Part shown: positions 63,881 to 64,000 of the stretch, one piece after another | Layout of the letters: each line of letters begins with the position of its first letter | Position numbering within the stretch: position 1 is the first letter of the stretch | The notes under the pieces: generated by a model | Seen by the model: the letters and a program-made list of their open reading frames with translations, nothing else | What the model was told of the DNA's origin: nothing | Databases searched by the model: none | Program-made: the position numbers and the translations under genes | DNA from: Candidatus Rifleibacterium amylolyticum | Lineage (GTDB): Bacteria; Muiribacteriota; Ozemobacteria; Ozemobacterales; Ozemobacteraceae | Assembly: GCA_009917695.1 (NCBI GenBank) | Contig: JAACJG010000017.1 | Span: 62,001-126,000, forward strand | Direction of reading: 5' to 3' | DNA length: 64,000 bases

Positions 63881-64000
63881 TATTGCTTTGGCTCGAGACT
63901 GTTGATCTCGAGGATTTCAATTTTGTCGAAATCAGCTGGTTCATGGTGATAAAGAAAAGCTTTTACCCGCACTCTGGTATCGACCATGTCTTCAATCCTG
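63880..64000 (-). CDS. 3' end of an unidentified gene (partial)
   Basis: The minus-strand frame enters from the window edge and encodes VDTRVRVKAFLYHHEPADFD then KIEILEINSLEPKQ, ending in TAG at 63882-63880. The frame is open without a start in view and the codon use looks coding. The stop TAG is shared with the end of element B. The fragment is too short to identify. Confidence 0.5.
   Translation of the reverse strand, partial: RIEDMVDTRVRVKAFLYHHEPADFDKIEILEINSLEPKQ

Noticed and set aside
1-64000. tRNA or rRNA genes
   Set aside because: I found no convincing GGTTCRANTCC T-loop with matching acceptor stem and no rRNA-like conserved segment; hits such as GTTCGAATC fall inside coding genes.

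Overview
The window looks like chromosome from an uncultured Gram-negative-type bacterium. The evidence is many signal peptides and lipoboxes, AGGAGG-type ribosome binding sites, near-balanced base composition and standard stop codons. The gene set fits a deep candidate phylum with type IV pilus-like machinery, such as Riflebacteria-like lineages: LL-diaminopimelate aminotransferase, an archaeal/fungal-type aspartate-semialdehyde dehydrogenase, SpoIIE-type phosphatases, a PilT-like ATPase, and cyclic-nucleotide-binding domains fused to NTPases. That placement is inference from gene content; there is no rRNA or universal marker gene here, and I saw no tRNA.

Layout. 1-0.9 kb: the tail of a DUF294 nucleotidyltransferase and a metallophosphoesterase. 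1-2.8 kb: a molbindin and two small secreted proteins. 2.9-10.7 kb: a seven-gene minus-strand run lysC, asd, lysA, dapL, sdaA, an AAC(6')-like acetyltransferase and an M14-like peptidase. This covers aspartate to lysine/DAP synthesis plus serine breakdown. 10.8-21.4 kb: envelope and secreted proteins, a PhnD-like binding protein, a cNMP-PilT fusion, a zinc-dependent phospholipase C-like protein and a Mut7-C RNase-like protein. 21.7-27.5 kb: a tandem pair of membrane SpoIIE phosphatases, the upstream one with altered metal ligands. 27.8-30.4 kb: a DUF1460 amidase-like protein, a HExxH lipoprotein and a CPBP protease.

30.6-42.9 kb: a complete type I-C CRISPR-Cas locus (cas3-cas5c-cas8c with an internal cas11c start-cas7c-cas4-cas1-cas2). 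It is followed by a HigBA-type toxin-antitoxin remnant and a 59-repeat, 58-spacer array read on the plus strand. Several spacers are informative: two are near-complete reverse complements, two overlap on one protospacer with one mismatch, and one carries an intrinsic-terminator-like hairpin.

42.9-64 kb: a large membrane protein; a phospholipase D gene split by one in-frame TAG; a Tim44/zinc-ribbon/TerB protein; a TerB-MoxR, DUF58, transglutaminase operon; a compact DUF364, ABC-ATPase, HypB/UreG-like GTPase operon, probably for metal handling; a secreted HExxH lipoprotein operon; a cNMP-ParA-TPR fusion beside a pseudopilin-like gene; and a TauE/SafE exporter.

Three dispersed non-coding repeat families interrupt the genes. 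The most striking is a 295-390 bp TA-flanked inverted-repeat element (14.4-14.95 kb and 63.6-63.9 kb) whose ends form the TAG stop codon of adjacent genes. The others are a GATTACG hairpin family (three copies) and a CATTGCGAGGA family (three copies).
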